From positions 1 through 29,800 of the forward strand of contig CAUJJP010000078.1 in the NCBI GenBank assembly GCA_963205525.1: 29,800 nt of DNA, read 5' to 3'. The notes beneath the pieces are model-generated. The model was not told the origin of the DNA and did no database searches. It saw only the letters and a program-made list of their open reading frames with translations. This DNA is from Pseudomonadota bacterium (lineage in GTDB: Bacteria; Pseudomonadota; Gammaproteobacteria; Burkholderiales; Burkholderiaceae). Numbering within the stretch: the stretch's first letter is position 1; each line of letters starts with the position of its first letter. The translations under genes and the position numbers were made by a program. This document shows positions 1 through 16,776 of this stretch, in pieces.

Positions 1-1
1 C

Positions 2-136
2 CACGTCTTCCGCGATCTGCGTGCCGTCGAACAAGCCCTCACGAAAGGCCTTCAAGCATTGGAAGCCAACCCGAAGCGAACCCAGTCAATGACGGGGTTC
101 AAATGGATTACATCTATATCGTTGAACGCAACTTAG
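2..136 (+). CDS. IS630-family transposase, C-terminal fragment
   Basis: This frame is open from the window edge and ends at TAG 134-136, giving 44 residues. The sequence shows VFRDLRAVEQAL followed by NPKRTQSMTGFKWI. That resembles the last segment of IS630-type DDE transposases, where a helix after the final catalytic Glu is followed by a conserved S-M/L-T-G-F-x-W-I stretch. The catalytic residues lie outside the window, so activity cannot be judged. IS630 elements insert at TA dinucleotides. A TA at 137-138 directly follows the stop codon and is a plausible end of the element, but the terminal inverted repeat cannot be confirmed from one end. The hydrolase-like remnant starting at 138 fits an insertion into that gene. 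The family call comes from recognising the tail only. Confidence 0.6.
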   Translation, partial: HVFRDLRAVEQALTKGLQALEANPKRTQSMTGFKWITSISLNAT

Positions 137-137
137 T

Positions 138-434
138 ATGAACGGGCCGCACGGCATCGGCGAGCTGGGCTGGCCGACCCAGACCCTGGTGGTGCGCAAC
201 GCCGATGTCAGCTTCGTCTACATGCCGCTGCAGGACGGCGCCATCGCTCCGGTGCCGGCGGTCGACAGCTACGGCCAGCCGACCGACTTCAGCGCCAGTG
301 CGCTGCTCAAGGGCGCGCGCCGGCTCGACCTGAGCGGCCAGGGCGCCTGGGACCCCATCCTCGGCACCGGCCACATCGGCATCTTCAACTCGCCGCAGAC
401 CTGGGCCGCGACGGTGGACTTCCTGCGCCGCTGA
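138..434 (+). pseudogene. 3' remnant of a hydrolase-like gene, probably cut by the IS
   Basis: This is an open frame of 98 residues that begins abruptly beside the insertion-sequence tail. Its first ATG is formed from the TA at the presumed IS end, and there is an in-frame TGA just upstream at 123-125. The protein has no start-like features; it reads like the interior and end of a larger domain. Near the C-terminus is GTGHIGIFNSP followed by an amphipathic helix ending in DFLRR. This resembles the region around the catalytic His and the last helix of alpha/beta-hydrolase (lipase-like) proteins. The nucleophile and most of the fold are missing, so it is almost certainly non-functional. The hydrolase assignment is tentative; an unrelated secreted enzyme is possible. 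Confidence 0.4.
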
Positions 435-445
435 GCATTCTGGGT

Positions 446-477
446 CGGGGCGCTGCGCGGTCGAGCGCTGCGCCCCG
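446..477. terminator. GC-rich hairpin between convergent genes
   Basis: A 12-bp stem with one T-T mismatch (446-458 against 465-477) surrounds a 6-nt loop. It lies 12 bp after the stop of the hydrolase remnant. There is no T-run on either side, so it may be a weak terminator or only a stable hairpin. Confidence 0.4.
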
Positions 478-519
478 GTGATCTCAAGAAGACGCCGGGC
501 CGTCCCAAGTTTTCTTGAC

Positions 520-562
520 CCCCGCGGGGGGCGGGCTGGGCGCAGCCCGGCCCTGGGGGTGC
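520..562. terminator. GC-rich hairpin region downstream of the lipoprotein gene
   Basis: Positions 532-538 and 543-549 form a perfect 7-bp stem with loop GGCG. They are embedded in runs of C and G that could extend the structure. The hairpin sits just past the stop of the minus-strand lipoprotein gene (563) and probably helps end that transcript. There is no U-tract. Confidence 0.35.
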
Positions 563-2242
563 TCAGTAGGCGCCGATGCGCGGGTTCCCCACGCGCGGCT
601 GGCCGCTGAAGTCGCTGCCCACGAGGTTGCTCGTCTCGCCCGCCGGCACCGCAGGCCGTGCGGGCAGCGCCGACCAGTCGAAGTCGATCATCGCCGCAGC
701 CTGCAGCGCCTGCAGGTTGCCTGCAGCCAGCGGCCGGAAATCGTTGCCGGCGACGTCGGTCAGCTGCGGCTGCACGGTGTTGACCCAGTTGTTGGCGCGC
801 AGCGCCGCCTCGCTGCAACCGGCGTTCGTGGCCGGGCAGGGGCCGGCGTCGTCGCTGCCCTCTATCCCCAGCGGGTGCTCGGCAGGGCCGTTCCAGATCA
901 GGTTGCCGCGCAGCACCAGGCCGGTGTCGCCGCGCGCGTCCGCAGGAACGCCGCTGGAAGCCGGATTGCCCAGGGCGCCGGCAATCTGGAAGTGCTGCCA
1001 CAGGCTCTGGACACCCGCGGGGTTGTAGAAGATGTTGTTCAGGACCAGCACGTTGCGGTTCGGAACGAGCACCTGGTTGCTGCCGTCGTCGACCACCGTC
1101 GTGCCCCAGCCACCGAGGTCCAGGTACTGCTGGCAGCGTTCACGACCGCTGTCGCCGGGCTGGCCGTCGCAGCTGCGCAGGCCGGCCACCGCCTCGAACA
1201 GGTGGCTGCGGGTGCCGATGCGCACGAAGGTGTTGTGGGCGAACAAGACGTTGAACGCGCCCTGGGCACCGATCGCTGCGCCTTCCACGTCGTGCACGAT
1301 GTTGTTCACGAAGCGGATGCCGTAGGCCTCGTAGTGCAGCCAGGGCGCGCTCATGAACTGGAAGCCCGTTCCCTGGCCGGCGGTGAAGCCGCCGGTGCCG
1401 CAATCGCTGAAGACGTTGCCTTCGACCCGCAGATAGGCCGATCCACCCTTGGCGTAGGCGCACCAGTCGCCGGCGTCGGACACCTTGTTCCCGAGCAGGT
1501 GTCCGTACTGCACGCCGACGAAGTCGATCGCGTTGTCCCAGGCCCCGGAGATGGTGTTGCCCTCCAGGTAGACGTGCTGCGACTGGTTGATCTTGATGGT
1601 TTCCTGCGCGACGCGGGCGCCGCCCGAGATCCGGCTGTCGCGCACCAGCAGGTGGCTGCACTGCTCGCAGTGCAGCGCGTCGCCTGCCGGCTGCGGCGCG
1701 ATGTTCAGGTTCACCAGGTAGAGGTGGTGGACGTCGAAGATGTTCAGGTCGCCGCCCAGGGTGACGGTGTCCGGCTGCTCGGCGGTGATCAGGATCGGAA
1801 ACTCGCGGCTGCCGCGCCGCTCGTCCATGTAGTTCGGCAGGCTCGACTCCGGATAGCTGCCCGGTGCCAGCAGGATGCGCCAGCCGGTCGCCGTCAGGGT
1901 GCCGCGCGGCAGCTTCTGCCAGGCGGCGCTGAGGGTGCGCAAAGGCGACTGGGCGCTCAGGCCGTCGTTGGCGTCGCTGCCGTCGGTGGCGACGTGCAGG
2001 GTTCTGAGCACCGGGCTGCCGATGTCGTAGCGACCGGCCAGAAGCGGTGCCGGCGCGCCCGGAGACGGGCCGCCGGTGGGCGGCGCCGGCGTGACTGGCG
2101 GCGTCGGTGGTGCCGGCGTGACCGGTGGCGTGCTGCCGGCCGGGGGCGCTTCCGCCGTTCCTCCGCCACCCCCGCAGGCGGCGAGGACGGTGAGGAGGAC
2201 GGCGGCGGTCCAGGGGCGGCACTGGGCAAGACGCGGATGCAT
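563..2242 (-). CDS. Beta-helix-like secreted lipoprotein
   Basis: The predicted protein has 559 residues. The start was set at ATG 2240-2242 because a GAGG lies about 7 nt upstream and a signal sequence follows at once. A hydrophobic stretch ends in the lipobox LAAC, so the protein should be exported and lipid-anchored. A Gly run and a Pro/Thr-rich linker (repeated TPPVTPAPP units) then lead into the body. The body has many short strand-turn units with NxI/V and GN motifs, such as LEGNTISG, VEGNVFSD and FVNNIVHD, typical of right-handed parallel beta-helices of the pectate-lyase/DUF1565 kind. An early segment, HVATDGSDANDGLS, is like the start of many such domains. Several Cys pairs could form disulfides. 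The substrate is unknown; polysaccharide binding or cleavage is a family-based guess. It is transcribed alone. Confidence 0.7.
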   Translation of the reverse strand: MHPRLAQCRPWTAAVLLTVLAACGGGGGTAEAPPAGSTPPVTPAPPTPPVTPAPPTGGPSPGAPAPLLAGRYDIGSPVLRTLHVATDGSDANDGLSAQSPLRTLSAAWQKLPRGTLTATGWRILLAPGSYPESSLPNYMDERRGSREFPILITAEQPDTVTLGGDLNIFDVHHLYLVNLNIAPQPAGDALHCEQCSHLLVRDSRISGGARVAQETIKINQSQHVYLEGNTISGAWDNAIDFVGVQYGHLLGNKVSDAGDWCAYAKGGSAYLRVEGNVFSDCGTGGFTAGQGTGFQFMSAPWLHYEAYGIRFVNNIVHDVEGAAIGAQGAFNVLFAHNTFVRIGTRSHLFEAVAGLRSCDGQPGDSGRERCQQYLDLGGWGTTVVDDGSNQVLVPNRNVLVLNNIFYNPAGVQSLWQHFQIAGALGNPASSGVPADARGDTGLVLRGNLIWNGPAEHPLGIEGSDDAGPCPATNAGCSEAALRANNWVNTVQPQLTDVAGNDFRPLAAGNLQALQAAAMIDFDWSALPARPAVPAGETSNLVGSDFSGQPRVGNPRIGAY

Positions 2243-2362
2243 GGGAACCTCGGCAGGCAAACGGTGGCTCTCGTTGCCATCGGCGCCACGCCGGCAGGGT
2301 GTAGCCAGCCGCGGCGCACAGCCGCGCCCGGTGTCAGCTTTGTCACGTCCTGCGGCGCTGAC

Positions 2363-2388
2363 CGGCGCCCGGCACAGACCGGGCGCCG
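2363..2388 (-). terminator. Hairpin after the hybrid kinase gene
   Basis: A perfect 10-bp inverted repeat (2363-2372 and 2379-2388, loop CACAGA) lies 9 bp beyond the kinase stop codon. It is not followed by a T-run on the minus strand, so termination strength is uncertain. Confidence 0.5.
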
Positions 2389-2397
2389 CCCAGGCTC

Positions 2398-5799
<3,402 letters not shown>

Positions 5800-5905
5800 C
5801 CAGGCCTCCCCCGCGCGGCTGCGCGCCGTCTTTCTCCACCGGGCACGGTCGCGCCATCCTGCCCGCAGCCCTGATCCCGGCCATGCGCGGGATCAAGCAT
5901 CGCAT

Positions 5906-6688
5906 TCAGGCCAGGGTCTTGAGCTGACTGCGGCCGCTGCGCTTGGCGTCGAGCAGGGCGCGGTCGGCGCGGGCGATGGCGTCTTCCGGGCGCTCGCCGG
6001 GGTGCCAGGCGGTCAGGCCCATGCTGACGCTGATGCGCTGGTCGGTCGGCAGGCCGTCGATGGGCAGTTCGCGCAAGGCCTCGAAGATGCGTGCGGCCAC
6101 GCCGGTGGCCTCGTCCAGGCCGAGCCCCGGCAGCAGGAGCAGGAACTCCTCGCCGCCCCAGCGGCCGCACATGTCGTACTCGCGCAGCAGATCGGCGATC
6201 GCCTGCGCCACGGCGCGCAGGGCGCGGTCGCCGGCGTCGTGGCCGTGCTGGTCGTTGACCTGCTTGAAGTGGTCGATGTCCAGCAGCGCCACGCACAGCG
6301 GCAGGCCCTGGCGCCCGCAGCGCGCGATTTCCTGCGGCAGCCGCTCGGTGAGCAGGCGGCGGTTCGGCAGCCCGGTGAGCGCGTCGTGGGTGGAGGCCTG
6401 CTGCAGCGCGAGGTTGGCCTCGCGCAGCATGTCCTGGTAGCGGTCTGAGATGCGCGTCATCTTCTCGAGCTGGCGCAGCCGCTTCTCGAACTGTGCCGTG
6501 CGCGCCAGCTCGTGCCGGCGCTCGGCCCACTGCACGCGGTCTGAGATGCGCGCGATGCGGTCCAGCCGCTGCACCTGGCCCAGGTACTGCTCCCACAGCA
6601 GCGCCAGCGCCTCGCGCAGCGGGTGGCCGTGGTGCGCGGGATCGGCGAGCAGGCGCTCGATCAGGGTGTCGATCTCGTCCTCGGCCAT
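5906..6688 (-). CDS. siaD: Diguanylate cyclase, SiaD type
   Basis: The protein has 260 residues and should make cyclic di-GMP from two GTP in the cytoplasm. There is no signal or membrane segment. Residues 1-95 are charged and helical, a coiled-coil stalk; in Pseudomonas SiaD the equivalent part is where SiaC binds. The GGDEF domain starts near 100 (DALTGLPNR). It carries the active-site motif GGEEF at 178-182 and an intact product-inhibition site RxxD (REYD, 169-172) five residues earlier. The enzyme is therefore expected to be active and feedback-inhibited. The ATG at 6686-6688 lies 16 bp after the siaC stop. The name is supported by the exact gene order siaA-B-C-D; a stand-alone GGDEF protein would not be named so. 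Confidence 0.88.
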   Translation of the reverse strand: MAEDEIDTLIERLLADPAHHGHPLREALALLWEQYLGQVQRLDRIARISDRVQWAERRHELARTAQFEKRLRQLEKMTRISDRYQDMLREANLALQQASTHDALTGLPNRRLLTERLPQEIARCGRQGLPLCVALLDIDHFKQVNDQHGHDAGDRALRAVAQAIADLLREYDMCGRWGGEEFLLLLPGLGLDEATGVAARIFEALRELPIDGLPTDQRISVSMGLTAWHPGERPEDAIARADRALLDAKRSGRSQLKTLA

Positions 6689-6704
6689 GGTGTGCGCGCG
6701 TCGC

Positions 6705-7115
6705 TCAGTGCGCGCCTTCGGGCAGGATTTCGAAGGGGAAGCTGCAGTCCTCGGCGAACTCCTCGGCGAGGTCGCGCACGCGTGCGTTGGCGCCGTCGTA
6801 GAACCATTGCACCGCGACCGTGCGTCCCTTGCCGTGCGCGTCCTGCAGGAGGTCGAAGATGTCCATCATGGCGCGGATGCTGCTGGTGTTGAGGTACAGC
6901 AGGCGCAGCATCAGGCGCAGCGGTGAATCGCTGCTGCCGAGGTACTCCTCCACCCAGGCGATCACCGGGCCGAAGAACTCGAACGAGTTCTCGGGATAGG
7001 AGTCGCCCGCCATGTGCAGCAGGCCGGCGGCGGCGTCGCTGCGGATGCCGGGGGTGGATGCGGTGGCGGCGATGTCGAGGTCGGAGATGGGGGGCATGGG
7101 TGAAGTGGGAGACAT
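6705..7115 (-). CDS. siaC: SiaC-type phospho-switch protein (DUF1987)
   Basis: This is a small protein of 136 residues from ATG 7115; an in-frame ATG six codons later could also be used, and neither has a good ribosome site. The core motifs are SYPENSFEFFGPV and LYLNTSSIRAMMD. In Pseudomonas aeruginosa SiaC, a Thr within the equivalent N-T-S-S motif is phosphorylated by SiaB and dephosphorylated by SiaA. The unphosphorylated form binds and activates the cyclase SiaD. The matching residue here is Thr77. The gene lies 12 bp after siaB and 16 bp before siaD. The fold is STAS-like, as in anti-sigma-factor antagonists. Function is inferred from the family and the complete four-gene context. Confidence 0.88.
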   Translation of the reverse strand: MSPTSPMPPISDLDIAATASTPGIRSDAAAGLLHMAGDSYPENSFEFFGPVIAWVEEYLGSSDSPLRLMLRLLYLNTSSIRAMMDIFDLLQDAHGKGRTVAVQWFYDGANARVRDLAEEFAEDCSFPFEILPEGAH

Positions 7116-7127
7116 GGGGCAGGGCCC

Positions 7128-7670
7128 TCAGAGGATCGCGGTCAGGCTGACGAAGGCCCGGCCGTCGGTGCGTTCGGACAAGCTGGCCTGCAGCGGGGCA
7201 CTGGACTTGCGCGCGATGTCGATCAGGCCCAGGCCGGCGCCGCTGACGCCCTGGCCGTCGCGCGGTGCGCGCAGCTGCTCCTTGTAGGCGGCCTTCAGCG
7301 CCGCCTTGTCCAGCGCCGCCAGCCGTTCGACCGCCTGCACCAGGCTGCGCGCGTCGGCCAGCTGCGCCAGGTTGCCGGCCGAGACCACGTGCCGCCCCTG
7401 CTCGTCGCGGGCGATCACCACCGTGGCGGTGGCGTCGGCCTCGCCGTAGTCCATGCGGGTGCAGTAGTGGCGGATGTTCTGCGTCATCTCGATGTAGACC
7501 GCGAACACGTCCATCGCCGCCCCGGGCTGCACCTGGTCGGCGTGCAGGTAGTTGCGCAAGGCGTGGCCGAGCTCCTCGATCAGCGAGCGCGACATGGGGC
7601 CGTTGAAGCACAGCATGATGCGTCGGGTGTTGCAGAACTCGCGCAATGAATACAGGTCTGGGGATTGCAT
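7128..7670 (-). CDS. siaB: SiaB-type protein kinase
   Basis: The protein has 180 residues and is a soluble GHKL-related kinase of the SiaB family, which phosphorylates SiaC. The N-box-like segment EMTQNIRHY (about 61-69) and the Gly-rich GAGLGLIDIARKS (about 144-156) correspond to the ATP-binding motifs of this fold. The N-terminal part (MLCFNGPMSRSLIEELG) is typical of the family. ATG 7668-7670 has GGAG about 6 nt upstream and begins 12 bp after the siaA stop, so the two genes are probably translated from one message. In the Pseudomonas system it opposes SiaA, keeping SiaC phosphorylated and the cyclase off. Confidence 0.87.
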   Translation of the reverse strand: MQSPDLYSLREFCNTRRIMLCFNGPMSRSLIEELGHALRNYLHADQVQPGAAMDVFAVYIEMTQNIRHYCTRMDYGEADATATVVIARDEQGRHVVSAGNLAQLADARSLVQAVERLAALDKAALKAAYKEQLRAPRDGQGVSGAGLGLIDIARKSSAPLQASLSERTDGRAFVSLTAIL

Positions 7671-7682
7671 CGGGGCTCCGCT

Positions 7683-9665
7683 TCAATCGATGCGCAAGGC
7701 CAGCGCGGTGATGTCGTCGCGCTGCGGGTAGTGTCGCTGGTATTCGGCCAGCGCCGCGGCCAGCGCCTGCATCTGTTCGGCCGGCGCGTTCCGCGCCTGC
7801 GTGCGCAGCAGGGCCATCAGGCGTTCGTGGCCGAAGCCGTAGCCCTTGTCGCCGCCGGCCTGGTCGAGCAGGCCGTCGGTCACCAGCCAGCAGCTGGTGC
7901 CGGGCGTCAGTGCGACGCGGGTGTTGAGCCACTGGCCGGGGCGGCGGTCTGCGAGGGCACGGCGCGCGCCGCGCAGCCGCGCCACGGTCTGGCCGTCGCT
8001 GTGGAACAAGTCCATCGCTGCGCCGGCGAAGCACAGCTCGGCGCGCCTGCGGTCCACCCAGACCAGGGCGGCATCGGTGCTGGTGGCCAGGGCGCGCGCC
8101 GAGCTGGCCTCGGCCAGCTGCTGGCGCAGCGTCTGGTCGGCCTGCTGCAGCAGCCGTGCCGGGTCGCGCGCCCCGTGCAGGTGCAGCGCCTGGTCGAGTG
8201 CGGCGCGCGCCAGCATCGTCATCAGCGCCCCCGGCACGCCGTGGCCGGCACAGTCCATGACGCCGACCAGGAAGCCGTCGTCCTCGGCGTGGAAGACATA
8301 GAAGTCGCCGCCGACGACGTCGCGCGGCTGCCACAGCACCTGCTGCTGTAGGCCCAGCGCGCGGCCGAGCTCGCGGTCCGGCAGGGTGGCGCGCTGGATC
8401 AGGCTGGCAGCGCGGATCGAGTCGTCGATCTGGCGCTGTGCCTGCAGCACGCGGGCGTGGCTGGCCTGCAGGTCGGCGGTGCGTGCGCGCACCTTGTCCT
8501 CCAGCTCGGCGGTGTGCGCCTGCACCTGGCGCGCCATGCTGGAGAAGGAGGCGCTCAGGGCGCCGATCTCGTCGCCGCGCCCGCGCGGTAGGTCGACCGC
8601 GTAGTCGCCGGCCGCGATCGCCTGCGCCGAGCGCTGCAGCCGGCGCAGCGGGCGCACCATGAGCCGGTTCACCGAGTAGCCGAAGCCGGCGAGCAGGACC
8701 GCCAGCACGGCGCTCGCCGCGAGGCCCGCCGACCACAGCCAGCGGCTGTCCATGACCTGCGCCGCACGCAGGTCGACGATGCTCGCCACGTGCCAGCGCA
8801 GCTGCGGGATGTAGGTCAGGGCGAGCACGCTGCCGCCGTCGCCGAGCTCGCGCAGCACGGCGGTCTGCGGCCGGGCGCGGCTCTCGGCGAGCGCGTCGGC
8901 GAGCAGCGCGGATGCGCTGGCGGGCAGCAGCGCGGCCAGGGTCTGCGTCGGCGCGGCCTGTTTCGCGGCCGCGTTCAGCGCCACCCGGTCCGGGTCCGGG
9001 TGGGCCTGGATCGCGCCCTCGTCGTTCACGATCAGCGGCAGCACGCCGGGATCGGCACGGGCGATGAAGTCGCGCAGGAATCCCGACAGGTCCAGCCCGG
9101 CGCCGGCCAGGCCGATGCTGCGCTCGCCGTCCTTCACCCGCACGTTGATCCAGACCCGGGTCTCCTTCAGCTTGGCGTCGTAGTTGACGTTCAGGCTGTA
9201 GGGCTGTTCGCCGCGCAGGGTGGCGTAGAACCAGCCGTCCTCGGGGTCGTCGGCCTCCAGCCGGTAGCGCGGCCGGTTGCTGAAGGGCTCGCCGCGCTCG
9301 TTGTACCAGTAGCTGCCGTCGACCGCGCTGGCGATGAAGTAGGCGCCGCCGCCCAGGCTCTGCAGGAAGCCATCGGCCTCCTCGAAGAAGGCGTCGCGCT
9401 GCGCAGTGCCGGGGTCGAGCAGCATGCGGCGCAGCAGCGGCGAGCCGGCCAGGCGCTGCGCCAGTGCCAGCTCGCGGCTGAGCGGCGCGAGGATGCGTTC
9501 GCGCTCGAGCTGGGTGAAGTTGCGCGCGTAGGCGAGGCCGAACTGGCTGCGCGCGGCGTCCACCAGCCGCGTCGACAGCCACCACGCCGGCGCCAGCGCG
9601 AGCACACAGGCGAGGGCGAGCGCGAACATGAACTTGGCGCGCAGGCCAAGGCGGATGCCGGTCAT
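7683..9665 (-). CDS. siaA: Membrane PP2C-type phosphatase, SiaA type
   Basis: This 660-residue protein is a sensor phosphatase expected to dephosphorylate SiaC. The first membrane segment is at about 11-31. A periplasmic Cache-like sensor follows (about 35-305, with DGSYWYNERGEP and the AGLDLSG motif). The second membrane segment is at about 308-332, then HAMP (about 333-388) and a coiled coil. The SpoIIE/PP2C domain runs from about 440 to 660. Its metal-binding Asp residues are all visible: Asp454 in GGDFY, Asp471 in MDCAGHG, Asp597 in TDG and Asp650/651 in RDDITAL, so it should be active. It is the first gene of the cluster, and its promoter should lie in the 155-bp divergent gap shared with the uvrA-like gene. 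The periplasmic ligand is not predictable. Confidence 0.9.
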   Translation of the reverse strand: MTGIRLGLRAKFMFALALACVLALAPAWWLSTRLVDAARSQFGLAYARNFTQLERERILAPLSRELALAQRLAGSPLLRRMLLDPGTAQRDAFFEEADGFLQSLGGGAYFIASAVDGSYWYNERGEPFSNRPRYRLEADDPEDGWFYATLRGEQPYSLNVNYDAKLKETRVWINVRVKDGERSIGLAGAGLDLSGFLRDFIARADPGVLPLIVNDEGAIQAHPDPDRVALNAAAKQAAPTQTLAALLPASASALLADALAESRARPQTAVLRELGDGGSVLALTYIPQLRWHVASIVDLRAAQVMDSRWLWSAGLAASAVLAVLLAGFGYSVNRLMVRPLRRLQRSAQAIAAGDYAVDLPRGRGDEIGALSASFSSMARQVQAHTAELEDKVRARTADLQASHARVLQAQRQIDDSIRAASLIQRATLPDRELGRALGLQQQVLWQPRDVVGGDFYVFHAEDDGFLVGVMDCAGHGVPGALMTMLARAALDQALHLHGARDPARLLQQADQTLRQQLAEASSARALATSTDAALVWVDRRRAELCFAGAAMDLFHSDGQTVARLRGARRALADRRPGQWLNTRVALTPGTSCWLVTDGLLDQAGGDKGYGFGHERLMALLRTQARNAPAEQMQALAAALAEYQRHYPQRDDITALALRID

Positions 9666-9820
9666 CGGGGGTGGCTCGGGCTTGGGGTGGGCATGTTGCC
9701 ACAGGGGCCGTGCGGGGCTTGCCGGTGCTTGCGGCGGGCGGAGCCCCTGCCCGCGTCCGCTGCCGGGCCGGCTGCTAGGATGGCCGATTGCCCTGCCGCG
9801 AAAGCCCTCCCGAGTCGCCC
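9666..9820. promoter_or_regulatory. Divergent intergenic region, siaA / uvrA-like
   Basis: This 155-bp GC-rich gap lies between two divergent starts and must hold both promoters. A TAGGAT at 9776-9781 could be a -10 for the plus strand, but no convincing -35 accompanies it. I see no LexA box (CTGT-N8-ACAG), so SOS control of the uvrA-like gene is not evident here. Confidence 0.3.
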
Positions 9821-15468
<5,648 letters not shown>

Positions 15469-15472
<4 letters not shown>

Positions 15473-15486
15473 TCGGCCGCGATCAG
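15469..15486. terminator. Shared hairpin covering two convergent stop codons
   Basis: CTGATCG and CGATCAG (loop GCCG) form a 7-bp stem. The plus-strand TGA (15470-15472) and the minus-strand TGA (15483-15485) both lie in the stem. It could act in both directions but has no T-run. Confidence 0.35.
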
Positions 15487-16031
15487 TGGCGCAGGCCGGA
15501 GGCCGCCTGCGCCTGCCACCCGGCGCTGCCGGGGACGGCGGCGTCGACCGTCAGCTGCAGCGCGCGCAGCTGCAGCTGGGTGGCGTCGTCGCGGTCCCCG
15601 AAGCGGTCCAGCACGTCCGACAGGCGCAGCAGGACGCTGATCTCCCACTGCGGATCGGCCACCCGGGTGGCGCGCTGGCGGGCGTCGAACACCAGGTCGC
15701 GCGCGCGTTCGCGCGCCGGCCGGCCGCTGCCTCGGCGCACCCGCTCGGCGTGGTCGGCCTGCTGGGCGAGCAGTTCGATGGTCTCGCACAGTAGCTCCAC
15801 CTGCTGATCCGGCCCGCCCAGCGCATGCGCCCAGCGGCTTGCGGAATCCAGCATCGCGAGCGCCGAGTTCGTGGCACCGAGTTCGCGGTAGGCGCGGGCC
15901 ACCGCGCGATAGGCCTCGGCCAGCGCCCAGGGTCGGTTCTGCGCCTGCGCAGCTTCGAGCTGGCGCAGGACCTGGCGCAGGCCCTCGCGTGGGTCGATCG
16001 GGGTGGTTGCAGGGCAGGTCGTGGATGTCAT
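15483..16031 (-). CDS. Hypothetical helical protein, TPR-like
   Basis: The protein has 182 residues from ATG 16029-16031. I do not recognise a named family. It is Ala/Arg/Leu-rich and predicted almost entirely helical. Paired helices such as LAEAYRAVARAYRELGATN and ISVLLRLSDVLDRFGDRDD look like tetratricopeptide-type repeats, the spacing of A, Y and G residues fitting two or three units. There is no signal peptide or membrane segment, so it is probably a cytoplasmic scaffold or interaction protein. It converges with the uvrA-like gene 10 bp away and lies upstream of msrQ on the other side. The coding call rests on the sustained open frame, tight packing and a protein-like composition. Confidence 0.6.
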   Translation of the reverse strand: MTSTTCPATTPIDPREGLRQVLRQLEAAQAQNRPWALAEAYRAVARAYRELGATNSALAMLDSASRWAHALGGPDQQVELLCETIELLAQQADHAERVRRGSGRPARERARDLVFDARQRATRVADPQWEISVLLRLSDVLDRFGDRDDATQLQLRALQLTVDAAVPGSAGWQAQAASGLRH

Positions 16032-16093
16032 GGCGGCGGCGGTCTGGCTGCGCCATGCTAGGCAGGGCCGGCTCGTTCAGGCCGCCCGCGGCT

Positions 16094-16109
16094 CCCCCGC
16101 TTGCGGGGG
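16094..16109 (-). terminator. Hairpin downstream of msrQ
   Basis: CCCCCGC and GCGGGGG form a perfect 7-bp stem with a TT loop, 28 bp past the msrQ stop. It lies in a C/G-rich stretch (16085-16130). There is no U-tract on the minus strand, so terminator strength is uncertain. Confidence 0.35.
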
Positions 16110-16137
16110 GCGCTCCCGCAGCCGGGGGGCGACGATG

Positions 16138-16770
16138 TCACGCTTTCGGTACCGACGCCGGCGTCGGCGGTCGCGGCGGGTGCAGGCGCGCCAGCATGAG
16201 CAGGCCCAGGAGGGCGGCGTAGACCGCCACCTCGCCGTACAGGCGCTTGCCGGAGCGCATCCAGAAGAAGTGCAGGATGGCGAGTGCGGCCACCGCGTAG
16301 ACCAGGCGGTGCAGGGCGCGCCAGCGCCGGCCGCCGAGGGCGCGCATGGCGCGGTCGGTGGAGGTGGCGGCCAGCGGCAGCAGCAGGGCCAGCGCGGTGG
16401 CGCCGACGAGGATGAAGGGGCGCTTGCCGATGTCGCGCCAGATCGCGCGCAGGTCCAGGCCCTGGTCCAGCACGGCGTAGGCGCTGAAGTGCAGCAAGGC
16501 GTAGCCGAAGCAGAACAGACCCAGCATGCGCCGCTGCCGCATGAGGGAGGACCAGCCCAGCCAGCGCCGCAGCGGTGTCACCGCCAGCGTCAGGCACAGC
16601 AAGCGCAGCGCCCAGTCGCCACTGCTGCGGATCAGCGCCTCCGCCGGATTCGCGCCCAGGCGGTCCGCAGCGGCGGCCCACAGCAGCCAGAGCAAGGGCG
16701 CCAGGGCGAGCGCGAACAGCACCGGCTTGACCGCCGGGTGCAGCAGCCAGCGGTTGACCGCACTCACCAT
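16138..16770 (-). CDS. msrQ: MsrQ, heme-binding membrane subunit of methionine sulfoxide reductase
   Basis: This 210-residue inner-membrane protein is the usual size for MsrQ/YedZ. About six hydrophobic helices are visible, including PVLFALALAPLLWLLWAAA near the start. His residues in membrane helices, in YALLHFSAY and ALHRLVYAV...AILHFFWM, are the expected heme ligands. MsrQ passes electrons from the respiratory chain or flavin donors to periplasmic MsrP. The gene starts 6 bp after the msrP stop, so the two form one transcription unit, as in most proteobacteria. Confidence 0.93.
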   Translation of the reverse strand: MVSAVNRWLLHPAVKPVLFALALAPLLWLLWAAAADRLGANPAEALIRSSGDWALRLLCLTLAVTPLRRWLGWSSLMRQRRMLGLFCFGYALLHFSAYAVLDQGLDLRAIWRDIGKRPFILVGATALALLLPLAATSTDRAMRALGGRRWRALHRLVYAVAALAILHFFWMRSGKRLYGEVAVYAALLGLLMLARLHPPRPPTPASVPKA

Positions 16771-16776
16771 GCGAGG

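Noticed and set aside
6661..9702. Long minus-strand frame across siaA, siaB and siaC
   Set aside because: It is an out-of-frame Arg/Pro-rich translation. The three shorter frames have family motifs, tight spacing and plausible starts.
9666..9820. LexA (SOS) box upstream of the uvrA-like gene
   Set aside because: I found no CTGT-N8-ACAG palindrome in the gap.
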